From NCBI GenBank assembly GCA_963711215.1, contig CAVQDH010000006.1, forward strand, positions 124,001 to 188,000: DNA of 64,000 bases. Direction: 5' to 3'. The notes below the pieces were generated by a model. It searched no databases. It was not told where the DNA came from and was given only the letters and a program-made list of their open reading frames with translations. How positions within the stretch are numbered: the first letter of the stretch is position 1; each line of letters begins with the position of its first letter. A program made the translations under genes and the position numbers. This document shows positions 47,196 to 56,696 of this stretch, piece by piece. The DNA comes from WHUA01 sp963711215. GTDB lineage: Bacteria > Pseudomonadota > Alphaproteobacteria > UBA8366.

Positions 47196-48455
47196 TTGAG
47201 CATACTGTCTCAGGCGCGTATTCCGCAATCTGCAAGAGAAGAACGATTGGGAAATTACGTGTTCGACCGCTACGGCTTTCGCCCTCAGTACCGCAACGGG
47301 GATCAAGTCTCTTCCGCCCTGCTCAATTTGCCCCGAGCGGGTCTGGACTATGACGCGCTGTCTGTCTTCATCAGGCTTGGTTTCTTTATCGGGAACATGA
47401 CCGCGTTCAAAGACATCAAACACGTTGGGCCAGAGCCGTGGATCACCCGGTTAAATCAAATGAGCAGGGAATCAGCGATTGACCTGTATGGCGACTTGTT
47501 TCGCTCCGCTGTTCGAAAAATGATGCCGGATGGGGATATCGTATTGCCTCTCAGTGGGGGGCAGGATTCGCGGCACATTCTCCTCGAGCTGATCGAAGCG
47601 GGGACGAAGCCTCTTGCAGTCACGCTTCAGCATTGGCCTCCGGTGAATGATGACGACCTTCGGATAGCACGGATGCTGGCGGACGGATTCGGGTTAGAGC
47701 ATGTGGTGATCCCGGCAACCTGGCGCAAAGTCCGGGCCGAATGTGACGGCCTCGCGATTACTGACTTTTGCTCGGAAGAGCTTGCGTGGACGCTGCCGAT
47801 GCGCGCGTTCATGCAGCGTCACAGTGGTACCGCATTCGATGGAATTGCCGGGGACGTGCTGTCTGCCGGGCTCTACTTGCACAAGGGATTGCTTGCAGCC
47901 ATGGAAAGAGGGGACACGGCAACTGCGGCAGACTTGTTGCTTGGCAGTGAGGACATGTGGCAATCCATCCTCGATCCAAGCCTATACCAGAAGCTCAGCC
48001 GTGAGAGCGCTTCTGCACTGCTGCAGGAGGAACTGAGGAAGCACCTGAATGCACCCAATCCGGTTTCTTCCTATTTGTTCTGGAATTGAACGCGCAGGGA
48101 AATCGCACTGTTCGGGTTCAAGATCCTAGGTGAGGTGCGAATGCCCTATATCGATGACGATGTATACGACCATCTTACGTCCCTGCCGGCATCCTATTTC
48201 ATGGACCAGTCATTCCATGGGGAGACGATTCGCCGATTTTTCCCTCAACATGCAGACATCCCGTTCGACAGCAAGAGGCAGACTAGGGCCGGACGTTGGA
48301 TGTTCAGGATGAACGCCCTGGCAGCGGAAGTGCATCGGCTGTTATCCCGGTCCAGGTGGATAAAGGGCTGGTTCTTGAACTTGCAGACCAAACCGGCAGA
48401 TGTGTCGAGGGTGCTCTATCTGCTGCAATTAGAGAGAATTACGCATCAGCCTTGA
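47196..48455 (+). pseudogene. asparagine-synthase-like ATP-dependent amidotransferase, nonsense codon
   Basis: The frame of 420 codons encodes an Asn-synthase domain with the PP-loop SGGQDSR at residues 120-126. The N-terminal glutaminase part is incomplete. Codon 298 is TGA (48087-48089) in the stretch YLFWN-stop-TRREIALFG; homologues have Arg here (NRTRR), so CGA to TGA is likely. The same frame then continues to PYIDDDVYDHLTSLPASYF and ends at 48455. Such proteins modify glycans or peptides. It starts with TTG and lies in the AT-richer stretch after tRNA-Glu. Confidence 0.7.
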
Positions 48456-48512
48456 GCACAGCCCCCTCAAGCGATGGGGAAACCCAAGGCGCACCGATGA
48501 GGGCGGAAGCGG

Positions 48513-48687
48513 TTAGCCCTCTTCGGTGAACTGCCTACGCTTTCCCGCATCCGACTTCATGCGCCGCTCAGAATTCATGACGGTGTCCAATCCCAACGAC
48601 TCTCGGACAGGTTCGCCATAGGTGAGCAGACTTGTTTTCCTAAGGAGGGCGTATCGCTCCAAGGCAGACATTGTAAACTGAGCCATA
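48513..48687 (-). CDS. small hypothetical protein
   Basis: A 57-residue frame starts at ATG 48687 (MAQFTMSALERYALLRKTS) and is rich in Arg, Ser and Leu. No family is recognised, and the ribosome site is weak. The rest of the 48456-48840 stretch shows nothing else. Confidence 0.25.
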
Positions 48688-48840
48688 TCTGGCCTCGTGC
48701 CGCCTGCACTGGAACCATCCCGGCAAAACCGCGTTCTCTTCACGAGAGCGCCGATGCCGATGATGAAATGCCACCTCAGCCCCTTCGTTCGAACGATCAA
48801 CAAGACCGGACTCGTCCTGTCGCCCGTCGGCACCGTTGTG

Positions 48841-49120
48841 ATGACCGCCACCGGACAGATCGACGTGACGTCGGAATTCGGCAGCTGGCTGACGGTCGGG
48901 GTCGCCCTTGTTCCTCGGCTGGCTCTTCGGCATGACCCTCGCGGCGGCGATCCTCTTCGTCTATCAGCTCGAGGAAGGCCGCCAGCCCAAGGCCGAGGCG
49001 GAATGGAAGCGCAAATTCGTCTACGGCGGCCTGACGCGGGCCCAATTCGAAGCGGAATGCGGCCGCAGGCGACTGAGGAACCTGGGCCTCGGCAGCATCG
49101 ACGCGGCCGTCGGCGATTGA
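48841..49120 (+). pseudogene. small membrane-anchored protein, frameshifted
   Basis: From ATG 48841 the frame reads MTATGQIDVTSEFGSWLTVGVA. Near 48906 it moves by one base into LFLGWLFGMTLAAAILFVYQ, a membrane helix. A charged tail follows (LEEGRQPKAEAEWKRKFVYGGLTRAQFEAE). The joined product is about 92 residues. No family is recognised; the continuous helix across the break supports a single gene. Confidence 0.4.
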
Positions 49121-49164
49121 GCTGGCGATGCGCGCGCCGGCGAGCCCATGTCCCTACCGGCGCT

Positions 49165-49470
49165 TCAGGCTCCCGCCTTCCGGATGTCGCCGCGCGCGAC
49201 GATGATGCCGGTCGAATCCTCGAAGTAGAAATCGAGCTTGCGGCCGTCCTCGAGGGTGAGGACGAGCGGATCGCCGACGCGCGCGAGCGCATCGATGCCG
49301 AGGATGGTGCCCTCTATGTCCTCATGCGCGTGGGACCCGCCGCCCGGCTCGTCATGGATCTCGCGAAAGACATGCAGGTCGTAGTCGCCGGTGCCGATGA
49401 GCTTGCCGTTGGTGTCATGCACCTTGCCCTTGCCCACCCGTGTTTCCAGCGTTTCATGCCGTGTCGTCAT
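49165..49470 (-). CDS. hypothetical protein, small beta-rich
   Basis: The 101-residue protein starts at ATG 49470 (MTTRHETLETRVGKGKVHDTNGKLIGTGDYDLHV) with AAAGGA upstream. It looks like a small beta-barrel (DPLVLTLEDGRKLDFYFEDSTGIIVARGD). A longer frame upstream is not conserved. No family with known function is recognised. The following 49471-49905 stretch holds no gene that I can support. Confidence 0.55.
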   Translation of the reverse strand: MTTRHETLETRVGKGKVHDTNGKLIGTGDYDLHVFREIHDEPGGGSHAHEDIEGTILGIDALARVGDPLVLTLEDGRKLDFYFEDSTGIIVARGDIRKAGA

Positions 49471-49905
49471 CGCCGTTTCCTTTTCTCGTTGCCTTGCCGC
49501 GGTTTGCTTCCTCCTGGCGGTCCGCCGCGCGTCGGACGGGTCGCGCGCGGAAGCCCATGATTCTTCCAATACAGCCTTGGCCGGGCGGGTGGTGTTGATC
49601 GAAATCACAAAAGGCCCATTTTTCGCGGTCTTCCGGGCGGTTTTCCGCGCCGGCGCGGCGCATGCTTGCGGGGCGATTGCCTGTTTATTCGGCAAGATCG
49701 CGGCGCGCCGGCCCGTGCGCATTCCGCAGCAGGGTGATGGATGGCCTGAAGCCGATAACGAAATCAAGGGATTGGAAGAGTACGCCCCTGCCGGTGTCCC
49801 GGCGGCATTGCGGTGGCACGGTCGCTGCAAATGCCCGGGACGCCAGCCTGAACCATGCGGCGGCAGTCAAGAAGAGGGGGGATCAACCGTTGAAAGGTAC
49901 CCGCG
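49471..49905. other. 435-base stretch without a supported gene
   Basis: Short open frames exist in several phases, but none has a ribosome site together with protein-like composition. No hairpin, repeat or RNA gene was recognised. The last 15 bases hold the ribosome site of the next small gene. Confidence 0.4.
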
Positions 49906-50067
49906 ATGCCTCGACTCTGGTCCGTTGATACGACGCATGGAGAGGACGTCTTCTGGTTCATCCTCTGCGTGTTTGCCCTCCTGACGATTCACTGGTCCGC
50001 GGCGCTCGCCCTCTGGGCGCTGCACTTCCTGTTCACCGCGCCGAAGGAAACCGGGATCCGGATGTGA
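49906..50067 (+). CDS. 53-residue single-pass membrane protein
   Basis: The frame from ATG 49906 (AAAGG nine bases before it) encodes MPRLWSVDTTHGEDVFWFIL, then a hydrophobic, Trp-rich segment (CVFALLTIHWSAALALWALHF) and a short basic end. It is probably one or two tightly packed helices in the inner membrane. No family is recognised. A clear ribosome site and composition support it. Confidence 0.45.
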   Translation: MPRLWSVDTTHGEDVFWFILCVFALLTIHWSAALALWALHFLFTAPKETGIRM

Positions 50068-50256
50068 CGGCCTGGCTCAACCTGCTGATGCGCTAGCGTC
50101 ACGATCCCGCGCATCCTCCGACGGTTCGCGCCCGGCGCCACCGCCGCTTGGGGCACGCGATTTGCCAGCGAGCAGCCGGTTTCATTACCCTGGTCGTCAG
50201 ACGGCCGCGCCGCGCAAGCGGCATTCACCCCGGCCGCCCTCCAGGGAGCGACGGCG

Positions 50257-51090
50257 ATGAAGGTGACACGGCTTTCTCCATATATCGGCGCGGAGGTGAC
50301 GGAGATCGATCTCCGCGAGCCGGTCGACGCGGAGACGCGGCGGGCCTTGAACGCCGCAGTGGTCGACAATGTCGCCCTGGTCATCCGCGATCAGGATTTC
50401 ACGCCCGAGCAGTATCTCGCTGCGGCCGCCCTGTTCGGCGAGCCGATGGAGCAGCATTTCACGCAATACGCGCTGCCCGGATGCCCCCTGGTGCACGAGG
50501 TCTCGAACCGGCATACAGATAAATCGGGTAAGCGGGTGCGGCACGGGGCGGGCTGGCACACCGACCACACCAACCACCTGCGGCCACCTAAATACACCAG
50601 CCTCTACGCGGTCTCGCTGCCGCCGTCGGGCGGCGATACGGCGGTGGTCAACACGCGCGCGGGTTACGAGGCGTTGCCCGGATCGGTCAAGCAGAAGATC
50701 CAGGGGATGCAGACGGTCAACGTCTTCCAGGGAAGCGCGTCGGCGCGATATTCCGGCCAGTCGGGCGAGGCACAGGTCGAACGCAAGCCGGAACCGGTGG
50801 TGCAGCCGCTGATACGGACCAATCCCGACAACGGCCGCAAGGCGCTCTATTTCCACCCGGTGAAGACCGAGAACATCGTCGGCATGAGCGCCGAGGACTC
50901 GCAGGTGCTGCTCGACGACCTGCTGGAACGGTCGATCCGCCCGGAGTTCGTCTACCGCCACAAATGGCGCAAGGGCGACATGCTAATTTGGGATAATCGG
51001 GCGGCCATGCATCGCGCCTTTTTCGACTACGACCCGCACCAGCACCGCTTGCTGTACCGCGTGCTCGTGCGGGGCGAGCGGCCGGTTTAA
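50257..51090 (+). CDS. TauD/TfdA-family Fe(II)/2-oxoglutarate dioxygenase
   Basis: The 277-residue protein has the iron triad His101-x-Asp103 (GWHTDHTN) and His252 (AAMHRAF), plus a 2-oxoglutarate-binding Arg near residue 264 (HQHRLLYRV). The N-terminal block GAEVTEIDLREPVDAE and KYTSLYAVSLPPSGGDTAVVN are typical. It would hydroxylate an organic substrate such as taurine, an aryloxy acid or an alkyl sulfate, using O2. A reductase gene follows after 43 bases on the same strand, so the two may act on one compound. Confidence 0.9.
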   Translation: MKVTRLSPYIGAEVTEIDLREPVDAETRRALNAAVVDNVALVIRDQDFTPEQYLAAAALFGEPMEQHFTQYALPGCPLVHEVSNRHTDKSGKRVRHGAGWHTDHTNHLRPPKYTSLYAVSLPPSGGDTAVVNTRAGYEALPGSVKQKIQGMQTVNVFQGSASARYSGQSGEAQVERKPEPVVQPLIRTNPDNGRKALYFHPVKTENIVGMSAEDSQVLLDDLLERSIRPEFVYRHKWRKGDMLIWDNRAAMHRAFFDYDPHQHRLLYRVLVRGERPV

Positions 51091-51133
51091 GGCGGTGATT
51101 TCCCGTCACGCGAAAGTCCGGGGAGCTCGTTAG

Positions 51134-52204
51134 ATGGCGGCGGGACCGCGCATCAAGGCGCTGATCGCCGGGGCATCGGGGGTCGTCGGCCGCCGCCTCG
51201 CCGAATACATCTACGGCCTCGACGATTGCGCGGTGTTCGGCTTGTCGCGCAAGGCGCCGGTCGGCGGCAACGACGTGCCGCGCATCGCCGTCGACCTGAC
51301 CGATGCGGCCGACACGCGGGCGAAGCTCGGCGCCTTCTCCGACGTCACTCATATCTTCTACGAGGCGCGCTTCGATCATCCCGAGGGCCAGCCGGAGCCG
51401 ATCGCGACCAACCTCGCGATGTTCCGCAATTTGATCGACACCGTCGTGCCGGTTGCCGCCGGGTTGCGGCATGTGCACCTCGGCAGCGGCCACAAGAATT
51501 ACGGCCTGCACAACGCGCCGGCGCCGACACCGGCGCGCGAGGACACGACGCGCACGCTGCAGCCGAGCTTCTATTATCAGCAGGAGGATTACATCCGGGC
51601 GCTGCAGCAAGGGCAGGCGTGGTCCTGGTCGACGGCGCGTCCCACCGGTCTCTGCGACACCGCGCCGGGCATCACCCGCAGCATGATCATGCTGATCGGC
51701 GTCTATGCTGCGATCTCGAAGGAGCTCGGATTGCCGCTCTGCTTCCCGGGAACGGCCGGCAACTACACCGCGCTCTATCAGTGTACGGACGCTGTGCAAC
51801 TGGCGAAGGCGACGGTCTGGATGGCGACCGAGCCGCGCTGCGCCAACCAGGATTTCAACATCACCAACGGCGACGTCTTCCGCTGGTGCAATGTGTGGCC
51901 GAAATTTGCCGACTACTTCGGCATGGAGCTCGGCCCCGTCCGCACCATCGATCTGGCCGCCTGCATGGCGGACAAGGGACCGGTCTGGGACCGTGTCGTG
52001 GCGAAGCACGGCCTCCGCCGCCAGCCGCTGGAGCGCGTCGCGATGTGGTCCTACGGCCGGCACCTCTGGATGCCGCATTGGGACATCGTCTCATCGATGA
52101 CAAAGGCACGCCGCATGGGTTTCCATGACATCGTCGATTCGGAAGCGATGTTCTTCCGGATGTTCGATCATTTCCGGGCCGAACGCGTCCTGCCGCCGGG
52201 CTGA
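51134..52204 (+). CDS. PRISE-type SDR reductase (progesterone 5-beta-reductase/iridoid-synthase-like)
   Basis: The 356-residue protein has an N-terminal NAD(P)-binding Rossmann motif (ALIAGASGVVGRRLAEYI). It also has the PRISE-family blocks RHVHLGSGHKNYGLHNAPAP and SFYYQQEDYIRALQ, where the Lys and Tyr are catalytic. Family members reduce the C=C bond of enones with NADPH. It is downstream of a TauD-type dioxygenase and upstream of a convergent HAD hydrolase. The substrate is unknown. Confidence 0.85.
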   Translation: MAAGPRIKALIAGASGVVGRRLAEYIYGLDDCAVFGLSRKAPVGGNDVPRIAVDLTDAADTRAKLGAFSDVTHIFYEARFDHPEGQPEPIATNLAMFRNLIDTVVPVAAGLRHVHLGSGHKNYGLHNAPAPTPAREDTTRTLQPSFYYQQEDYIRALQQGQAWSWSTARPTGLCDTAPGITRSMIMLIGVYAAISKELGLPLCFPGTAGNYTALYQCTDAVQLAKATVWMATEPRCANQDFNITNGDVFRWCNVWPKFADYFGMELGPVRTIDLAACMADKGPVWDRVVAKHGLRRQPLERVAMWSYGRHLWMPHWDIVSSMTKARRMGFHDIVDSEAMFFRMFDHFRAERVLPPG

Positions 52205-52230
52205 GCGCGGTCGAGAGGCTTGGCCTCCGG

Positions 52231-52863
52231 TCAGACGAGGCCGAGCAGCGGAGTCAGCGATATTTCCGTCGCGATCGGCTTGATGGCCTCATCCACGGGG
52301 GGAAGGCCCTGGCGGTTGTGCCAGTAGACCGGCATGCCGACCCCGCCGGCGCCGGGCACGTCGGCGGCGGAGCCGGCGACAAACAGGGTGCGGGATGGCG
52401 CCGTCCCGAGCAGGTCCAGGACCCGGCGGTAGGGCTCGGGCCGCGGCTTGTAGGAGCCCGCCATCTCCGCCGTGACGACCGCGGCAAACCGGCCGCCCGT
52501 CGCCGCGACCGCGAATCCGGCGAGGCGGTCGGATGAATTCGTCGCTACCGCGAGCGGAACGCGCGCCGCCAGCGCGTGCAGCACCGACGGTGCCTCCGGC
52601 CACGGCTCGAGATCGGGCCAGCGCGCCATCAGCGTGGCGGCTCTGCCGGCCGGGATTTCGGCTAGACGCGCCGCCTCCTCGATGATCCCTTCATAGGGGC
52701 TGTAGGCGCCCGCGCCATAGGTCAGCTCGAGATATTTGCGCCGCCAGCGCAGGCCGGCTACGTCCGATCCGGCGACCTCGTTCCACAGCTTCCAGGAATT
52801 CAGCAGCGCGGTCAGCAGGTCGAAGACCACGGCGTCATAGGTATTCACGTCGGTCGCGGGCAT
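52231..52863 (-). CDS. HAD-superfamily hydrolase, haloacid-dehalogenase-like
   Basis: The 210-residue protein shows HAD motif I (AVVFDLLTALLNSW), where the usual DxD/DxxxT is DLLTA, motif II (LAVATNSSDRL) and motif III (AEMAGSYKPRPEPYRRVL). Motif IV is weak (FVAGSAADVPGAGGVGM). It is close to the type II 2-haloacid dehalogenase group, which uses a single nucleophilic Asp. The substrate is unknown. It is convergent with the PRISE-type reductase. Confidence 0.8.
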   Translation of the reverse strand: MPATDVNTYDAVVFDLLTALLNSWKLWNEVAGSDVAGLRWRRKYLELTYGAGAYSPYEGIIEEAARLAEIPAGRAATLMARWPDLEPWPEAPSVLHALAARVPLAVATNSSDRLAGFAVAATGGRFAAVVTAEMAGSYKPRPEPYRRVLDLLGTAPSRTLFVAGSAADVPGAGGVGMPVYWHNRQGLPPVDEAIKPIATEISLTPLLGLV

Positions 52864-52998
52864 GGTTTCCTACGGGTTGTTCAGGTCCGCAACGTGGCCT
52901 GCCGCTGCTGGGCCGTCAAGGCGGCGGGCACGCGCCCGGTCGCCGTGACGGCCCGCACGATTTGCGTATTAAACAACCGATCCTTCGTGGAAATGGCC

Positions 52999-54015
52999 TT
53001 ACAAATTCGGCTTGTTCTTCTTGGCCGCATCGAGTTTCCGCTGCTTCTCCGCTTCCCCGCCGCTCAACACGGTATTGCGCGAAACCGTCGAGGCGCTGTA
53101 GTCGAGCGGGATGTCCCTGACTGTTACAAGAAGCAATTCCACCACAGCGTTCGCAGCGCGCGCCCAATCCGCTGCCTTCTCGGCGGAGACGTGTTTGCCG
53201 CTCCACCCGGTTTTGGTGCCACTCGGCTCGCTCATCGTGAGGTAGGCGTCGACACGCACGGTGCTGAGGCAGGCCGCGCTGGCGCTCCGTTCGGATTTGG
53301 GGTCGGGGTTAGAGTGGGCACGCGCCAGATATCCGACATAGCCCCTCTCTATCTTTCCGCCCATCCAGTCGGTGTTGACAATATTCATTGCATTGCCGCC
53401 ACCACCGGATGCCGAGCCAGTGGCCAGGCATGTGTCCTTTTCCAACACGGCCATCTGCCCCTTGGACAGAGGATGGCCCTGATAATCGAACAGCCAATAG
53501 AGCAAGTTCGTATCAGTCCCGCTCTCGGGGCCGTATTTCTTGCGCAATTCCGCCACCGTATTGCCGACGCTGGGCGCGGTATCTGGCGTGAATCTCAAAT
53601 TGCGGCTGATGCCGGTGACGACCGGCTTGCTCGGGTACATGGTGAAGAGCAGGCCGACATCTTCGCCGCCGGCCGGCGGGGGGTTTTTCACGCCATAAGC
53701 GCCGCCGATGAGAGGATGGTCCGGCAGTTGCGAGAACTTGAAGCCGATCGAAGAGCGGACGCCGACACCGCCATTGAACATGCCGTCAGCCTTCATCTTG
53801 GCGACCGCCTGGTCCTTCGGCATGCCGAGCGTGAAATCCCCGGCGCTGAGCTTTGGTGTGTTTTTGATGAGCGCGGCGGTCCCTTCCGCCGTGCCGATAT
53901 TGGCGGGAACGGGGATAGAGCTGCCGGCGGCCGCTGCCGGCGTCATTGGCACGAGCGATGTCGCCACCACGATCATGAATGCCGTTGGCAGTGGAATATG
54001 ACGGATTTTTTTCAT
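52999..54015 (-). CDS. secreted protein of unknown function
   Basis: The 338-residue protein starts at ATG 54015 (GGAAAGG before it) with a clear signal peptide (IPLPTAFMIVVATSLVPM, then TPAAAAGSS). The mature part has KLSAGDFTLGMPKDQAVAKMKADG near its start, a calcium-free mixed alpha/beta composition, two Cys, and a lysine-rich C-terminus (EKQRKLDAAKKNKPNL). No domain is recognised. An in-frame extension to 54126 precedes the signal peptide and is unlikely. Confidence 0.6.
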   Translation of the reverse strand: MKKIRHIPLPTAFMIVVATSLVPMTPAAAAGSSIPVPANIGTAEGTAALIKNTPKLSAGDFTLGMPKDQAVAKMKADGMFNGGVGVRSSIGFKFSQLPDHPLIGGAYGVKNPPPAGGEDVGLLFTMYPSKPVVTGISRNLRFTPDTAPSVGNTVAELRKKYGPESGTDTNLLYWLFDYQGHPLSKGQMAVLEKDTCLATGSASGGGGNAMNIVNTDWMGGKIERGYVGYLARAHSNPDPKSERSASAACLSTVRVDAYLTMSEPSGTKTGWSGKHVSAEKAADWARAANAVVELLLVTVRDIPLDYSASTVSRNTVLSGGEAEKQRKLDAAKKNKPNL

Positions 54016-54304
54016 GACGATTAGCCTTTCCAACCAGACAAGTTTGACGACGGCCGCGAAGACCGGGGCCAGCAATCCGGCATATCTGTGGGTTTCCAGC
54101 GTCAACATCGGTCTCTCCGATCCCAAGTCGTGCCTGACGTCGCGGGCACGACCGTGACCTGACCCTCGCCGACGACGGCGAAACTCTATCGGCTGTCCGG
54201 AATGGCAACCACTATCATTTGATAGGGGCTTCGGGGGCCGGAGGATTGAACTATCCTAACGGGTTAGAGGAACTTCCGTCCGATCGGATGCGGGTTGCTC
54301 CAGG

Positions 54305-55432
54305 CTATAGAAGAGTTTGGATGGCCAGGATCAGGGAGACCAATTCGGCCTGACGGTGGGTCTGGGTCTTCTCAAAGATCTCGGCCAGCCGTGCGCGCGC
54401 GGTTCCATAGCCGATCCGCAACTTCGCCGCGCTGGACCGCAAATCTTTTCCCCCGGCTAAAAGATGCGCCAGCTTTGCTTCTGCCGCCGTGAGGCCTAGG
54501 GCGGATTGCAGGCTCTTGACCGCTGGCAAGGACCGCGCTTCCGGATCGATCACGGATATGCAAACCGCTGGCCGCCGTGCCGACAGGTCGCTCAGATCTT
54601 GCGAGACCGGCACGACGTGGAGCAAATAAGGCCGCTTTCCCGAATGTCTTGGCGCCGGCATGATGCCGCCAATGGTGCCAGCTCCGGCAACATTGCCCAT
54701 CGCTTGTGCGATCAGATGTTGCAAACGATGATTGTCGGCGGTTCGCGATAGCGCCAATCCGTTGCCGGTCAAATGAATTCCGTCAGCCTGGGCTGCCAGT
54801 TGTTCGGCACGCTTATTGGCGTGAATTAGATGCTTCTGTCCGTCCAACAGCAGAATCGCCGTATCACTGCGGTCGAGAATTTCCGTCAGACACTGATGCA
54901 AGGCGCCCAGCGAGCCGACTTGAAAGCCGATTTTCAGTGCTCGCTCCAGGTGGCCGTAAAGCACGCCGAAGCGTTCCACGTCTTCCGCGCCATACCGATC
55001 GCTCTTGCCGATGCGATGCAATGCAACGCCGGCCTAAATCGACGTTGCGGGCCGGATCTGCCCCAGCAGCCGATACCGCATCTCGGTGTGCTGAAAATGC
55101 CAGCTATAATAGGAATTGTGGTCGATCTCTCCTTCCGAGAGATATTGTCCATCATGCACGATACGCTGGTGGGGATGATTGACGAGGTATTGGACCGTAG
55201 GGTCCATCGGCGTCATCCGGGCGAGATATTCGTCAATGAACTCCGGCGCGAAATTTATCGAGGTAAAGACAGGCAGCCTCGGCTCGTCCGATGCGTCGAG
55301 AACCCAGAAGGTCGCGGCTTGGCTGTTCGTGACCTCGGCCAGACTCCGCAGGGCTTCCGGCCACCGGGCATTATCCAGCGCGGCGTCGTAAAGCATCTCA
55401 ATAACGGCGAGAATTCGATCATCGATCGACAT
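54305..55432 (-). pseudogene. LuxR-type helix-turn-helix regulator, nonsense codon
   Basis: A single frame of 376 codons runs from ATG 55432 to 54305 and is broken only by TAG at 55036-55034 (codon 133, …RPATSI-stop-AGVALHRI…). The N-terminal sensor region (ALDNARWPEALRSLAEVTNSQAATF), a PAS-like middle (DTAILLLDGQKHLIHANKRAEQL) and a C-terminal GerE domain (LGLTAAEAKLAHLLAGGKDL) are all present. CAG to TAG is a likely change. It has no obvious target gene next to it. Confidence 0.75.
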
Positions 55433-55892
55433 GAAGTGTGGCTTGTCCGCGGAGCAGCCGAAAGCAATGACCGCTTTTCAAATGCCGCAAGTTTGTTGGA
55501 GGGCTGCTGGCGTCGGATCGTTTCGGTCGCCGCCACAACCTCGATCGGGCTGGGTGGAACACCGGAAAATATTGTACGGGGCGCTCGCCCCGGTATCAAG
55601 CCATTCGAAAGATTGATCGATTTAGTGCAAGATGCCGTGCCCGCGGCTTATCCTACGGAGCATGCGTTGGGTCGGCGGCTCTGTTGCCGCCTAGTATTTT
55701 GATTACGGTCCGGGCTGGTGGACGGGGCCGGCCCATCCGGCGACGGGGCCGTGGCCATCGCCAAACAGCCTTATCCGGTGTTCTGCTCTTTTACGTTGGC
55801 GAAGTGCGGGTCTGCGTTTCGCACGGGTTCCGCCGGTGGCGCTATACTGCCGGGGGCGCAATCCCAGGTGAGGCACGAAAGGAAGAAGCGCG
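55433..55892. other. 460-base gap before the DUF169 operon
   Basis: No gene is supported here. The last part carries AAGGAAG directly before the DUF169 start and is the likely promoter region of that operon. No clear repeat or RNA was seen. Confidence 0.4.
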
Positions 55893-56680
55893 ATGAGCGA
55901 CGACACGAAATTCGACGCGGCGACGTTGCAGGCGCTCGGGGGAAGGCTGGCGGAGATGCTGAAGATCCGGACGCTGCCGATCGCCATGAAGCGGTTCCGC
56001 ACGGTGGCGGAGATGGAAGCGATCAAGGGCGTGCGCCGCCCCAAGGCCGGACGGTTCCACACCACCTGCCAGCTCGTGACCCAGGCGCGCATCGCCGGGT
56101 TCACCCTTGGCATCACCGGCGCGAATGTCCGGCCGCAGTCGAATTGCGGCGGCGTCGTCGGGCTGGACCAGCCGTCGGAAGACACGCTCGACGGGACGCG
56201 CATGGCCGGCGTGTGGTTCGAGAACAAGGAAGCGGCCTGCGCCCATCAAACCCAGATGGCGCGCGCGCCCTATGGCGAATACGAGGCATGGTCGTATCGC
56301 CGCTGCGCTCCGCGCGGCTCGACGATCCGGACGTCGTGCTGTTCTACGGCACGCCGGGGCAGACGATCCTGTTCGTCAACGGCCTGCAATGGAAACGCTA
56401 CAAGCGCTATGACATGACCATCACCGGCGAGAGCGCGTGCTCGGATTCATGGGGCCGCGCGCTCGCGACCGGCGAGACCAGCATCTCGATTCCCTGCTAC
56501 GCGGAGCGCCGCTACGGCGGCGTTGCCGACGACGAGATGCTGCTCGCCATGCCGCCCGCGGAATTCGCGCGCGGCATCGAGGGGCTGCAGGGGCTCGGCA
56601 AGGTCGGGCTGCGCTATCCGATCCCGCCATGGGGCGCCCAGGCCGATCCGTCGGAGGGCATGTCCGTCAGCTACGGCTGA
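55893..56680 (+). pseudogene. DUF169 family protein, one frameshift
   Basis: The protein starts MSDDTKFDAATLQALGGRL behind AAGGAAG. DUF169 features include ALGGRLAEML…LPIAMKRFRT, the Cys-containing HTTCQLVTQAR, and QSNCGGVVGL. At about 56287 one base is missing: adding a C gives EYEAMVVSPLRSARLDDPDVV, and the protein continues to GMSVSYG at 56680 (about 262 residues). DUF169 proteins have no proven reaction; some occur near methyltransferases, and here an O-methyltransferase gene follows after 16 bases. Confidence 0.78.
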
Positions 56681-56696
56681 ACGCGCGGGTGATCCG

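Noticed and set aside
48087..48089. TGA in the asparagine-synthase-like gene as a possible selenocysteine codon
   Set aside because: The family has Arg, not Cys, at this place (NRTRR), and I see no hairpin with the required spacing after it.
46112..48700. Direct repeat of the tRNA-Glu 3' end as an attachment site
   Set aside because: No copy of the 3' end was found downstream within this stretch, and no integrase gene is visible.
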